Shown here: positions 63,075 through 64,000 of the stretch, in pieces
How the letters are laid out: each line of letters starts with the position of its first letter
Numbering within the stretch: position 1 is the stretch's first letter
Made by a program: the position numbers and the translations under genes
From: Caulobacter soli
Lineage (GTDB): Bacteria > Pseudomonadota > Alphaproteobacteria > Caulobacterales > Caulobacteraceae
Assembly (NCBI RefSeq): GCF_011045195.1
Contig: NZ_CP049199.1
Span: forward strand, 1,178,001 to 1,242,000
Direction: 5' to 3'
Length of the DNA: 64,000 bases
The notes under the pieces: generated by a model
Seen by the model: only the letters and a program-made list of their open reading frames with translations
The model's database searches: none
What the model was told of the DNA's origin: nothing

Positions 63075-64000
63075 TCAGCTCAAGCCGCTGGCGGCGTTTG
63101 GCGCGGTGAAGGCGCTGAAGCCGTAGTGGTCCAGCCAGCGGCCGTCCGAGCTGAACATGTCGCGCAGGTCGGGCATGCCGTATTTCAGCATGCCCAGGCG
63201 ATCGACGCCCATGCCGAAGGCGAAGCCCTGATACTCGTCCGGATCGATGCCGCAAGCGCGCAGGACGTTGGGGTGAACCATCCCGCAGCCCAGGATCTCG
63301 AGCCAGCTCGTGCCTTGGCCGATCTTGATCTCGCCGCCCGAGCGATCGCACTGCACGTCCATCTCGGCCGACGGCTCGGTGAACGGGAAGTGGTGCGGCC
63401 GGAACTGGGTCGTCACCGCGTCGGTCTCGAAGAACCGGGCGATGAAGGTCTCCAGGGTCCACTTCAGGTGGCCCATGTGGATGCCCTTGTCGATCACCAG
63501 GCCCTCGACCTGGTGGAACATCGGCGTGTGGGTGGCGTCGCTGTCGCAGCGATAGGTGCGGCCAGGCGCGATGATCCGGATCGGCGGCTTCTGCGACACC
63601 ATGGTCCGCACCTGCACGGGGCTGGTGTGGGTGCGCAGCAGCATGCGTTCACCGGACTCCTTCGGATTGAAGAAGAAGGTGTCGTGCATCTCGCGGGCCG
63701 GGTGCTTCTCGGGGAAGTTCAGGGCCGTGAAATTGTGGAAGTCGTCCTCGATGTCCGGGCCCTCGGCCACGGCGAAGCCCATCTCGGCGAAGATGGCGAT
63801 CATCTCGTCCATGGTCTGCATGGTTGGATGCACGCCGCCGCGACGGCGGTGCGGGGCCGGCAGGGTCAGGTCCAGGGTCTCGCTGGCCAGGCGCGCGTCG
63901 AGGGCGGCGGTTTCCAGCACGGCCTTCTTGTCGTTCAGCGCCGTCTGCGCGCGGTCGCGCAGGACGTTGATCGCCGCGCCGCGCTCCTTGCGTTCTTCCG
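63075..64000 (-). CDS. pheS: Phenylalanine-tRNA ligase alpha subunit, N-terminus cut by the right edge
   Basis: The visible 308 residues contain class II motif 2 ([15 protein letters not shown]) and motif 3 ([20 protein letters not shown]), plus [20 protein letters not shown]. The stop is at 63075. About 50 N-terminal residues of the usual 350-360 lie beyond the edge. It is co-transcribed with pheT. Confidence 0.97.
   Translation of the reverse strand, partial: EERKERGAAINVLRDRAQTALNDKKAVLETAALDARLASETLDLTLPAPHRRRGGVHPTMQTMDEMIAIFAEMGFAVAEGPDIEDDFHNFTALNFPEKHPAREMHDTFFFNPKESGERMLLRTHTSPVQVRTMVSQKPPIRIIAPGRTYRCDSDATHTPMFHQVEGLVIDKGIHMGHLKWTLETFIARFFETDAVTTQFRPHHFPFTEPSAEMDVQCDRSGGEIKIGQGTSWLEILGCGMVHPNVLRACGIDPDEYQGFAFGMGVDRLGMLKYGMPDLRDMFSSDGRWLDHYGFSAFTAPNAASGLS

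Overview
The window is high-GC DNA from an alphaproteobacterium, most likely a Caulobacter or close Caulobacterales relative. Supporting signs are the gene families present (DUF1134/EipA, entericidin, DUF3309, DUF599, two MHS-type transporters), a perfect CtrA box (TTAA-N7-TTAA) in front of eipA, and dense packing with short AT-rich intergenic islands. The species call is inference; nothing here names the species. The window is chromosomal: it holds lepA, purU, pheT, the 3' part of pheS and a tRNA-Ser(GGA).

Layout. 1-7.5 kb: the start of an RND efflux adaptor divergent from a TetR regulator with a strong dyad operator; a small-protein pair, a CorA channel, an MHS transporter and an AraC regulator. 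7.5-11.4 kb: surface-polysaccharide genes (two related CgeB-like glycosyltransferases, a small basic protein, an NAD-dependent epimerase). 11.8-14.5 kb: a GNAT, a DUF6916 protein and three tandem phage-tail-collar (Mdp-type) paralogues. 14.9-22.9 kb: one giant RTX-type secreted protein (2,653 aa) with a fourfold dimeric repeat. 23-27 kb: the most interesting locus, a ferritin-like (VioB-type) protein with a cysteine-rich C-terminal segment matching the bufferin core pattern, followed directly by a DUF692 (MNIO) enzyme and a DUF2063 partner. This looks like a post-translational Cys-modification system acting on a large protein instead of a small peptide.

27-38.7 kb: a MerR-ATPase fusion, purU, a TonB receptor divergent from DUF4198 and EF-hand genes across two perfect dyads, an SRPBCC-ArsR pair bracketed by two copies of a 127-bp palindromic repeat, DUF4424, VOC, hydrolase, Rnk-like and outer-membrane genes. 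38.9-50.6 kb: tRNA-Ser, msrA, an alpha-ketoglutarate-type permease, small membrane proteins, a penicillin-acylase-type hydrolase, a ribbon-helix-helix protein and an HWE/HisKA_2 kinase around a nested inverted repeat, and an acyl-CoA dehydrogenase broken by one extra base.

50.8-64 kb: an HxlR regulator with two phased operators, a GST, a FAD oxidoreductase in operon with lepA, eipA, a transglutaminase, a periplasmic MsrA, two tandem ACT-domain proteins behind a leader ORF and a terminator, then pheT and pheS (cut by the right edge).

Genes work in small local modules, not long operons. Four convergent pairs share a four-base CTAG or CTAA stop overlap, an unusual recurring junction.
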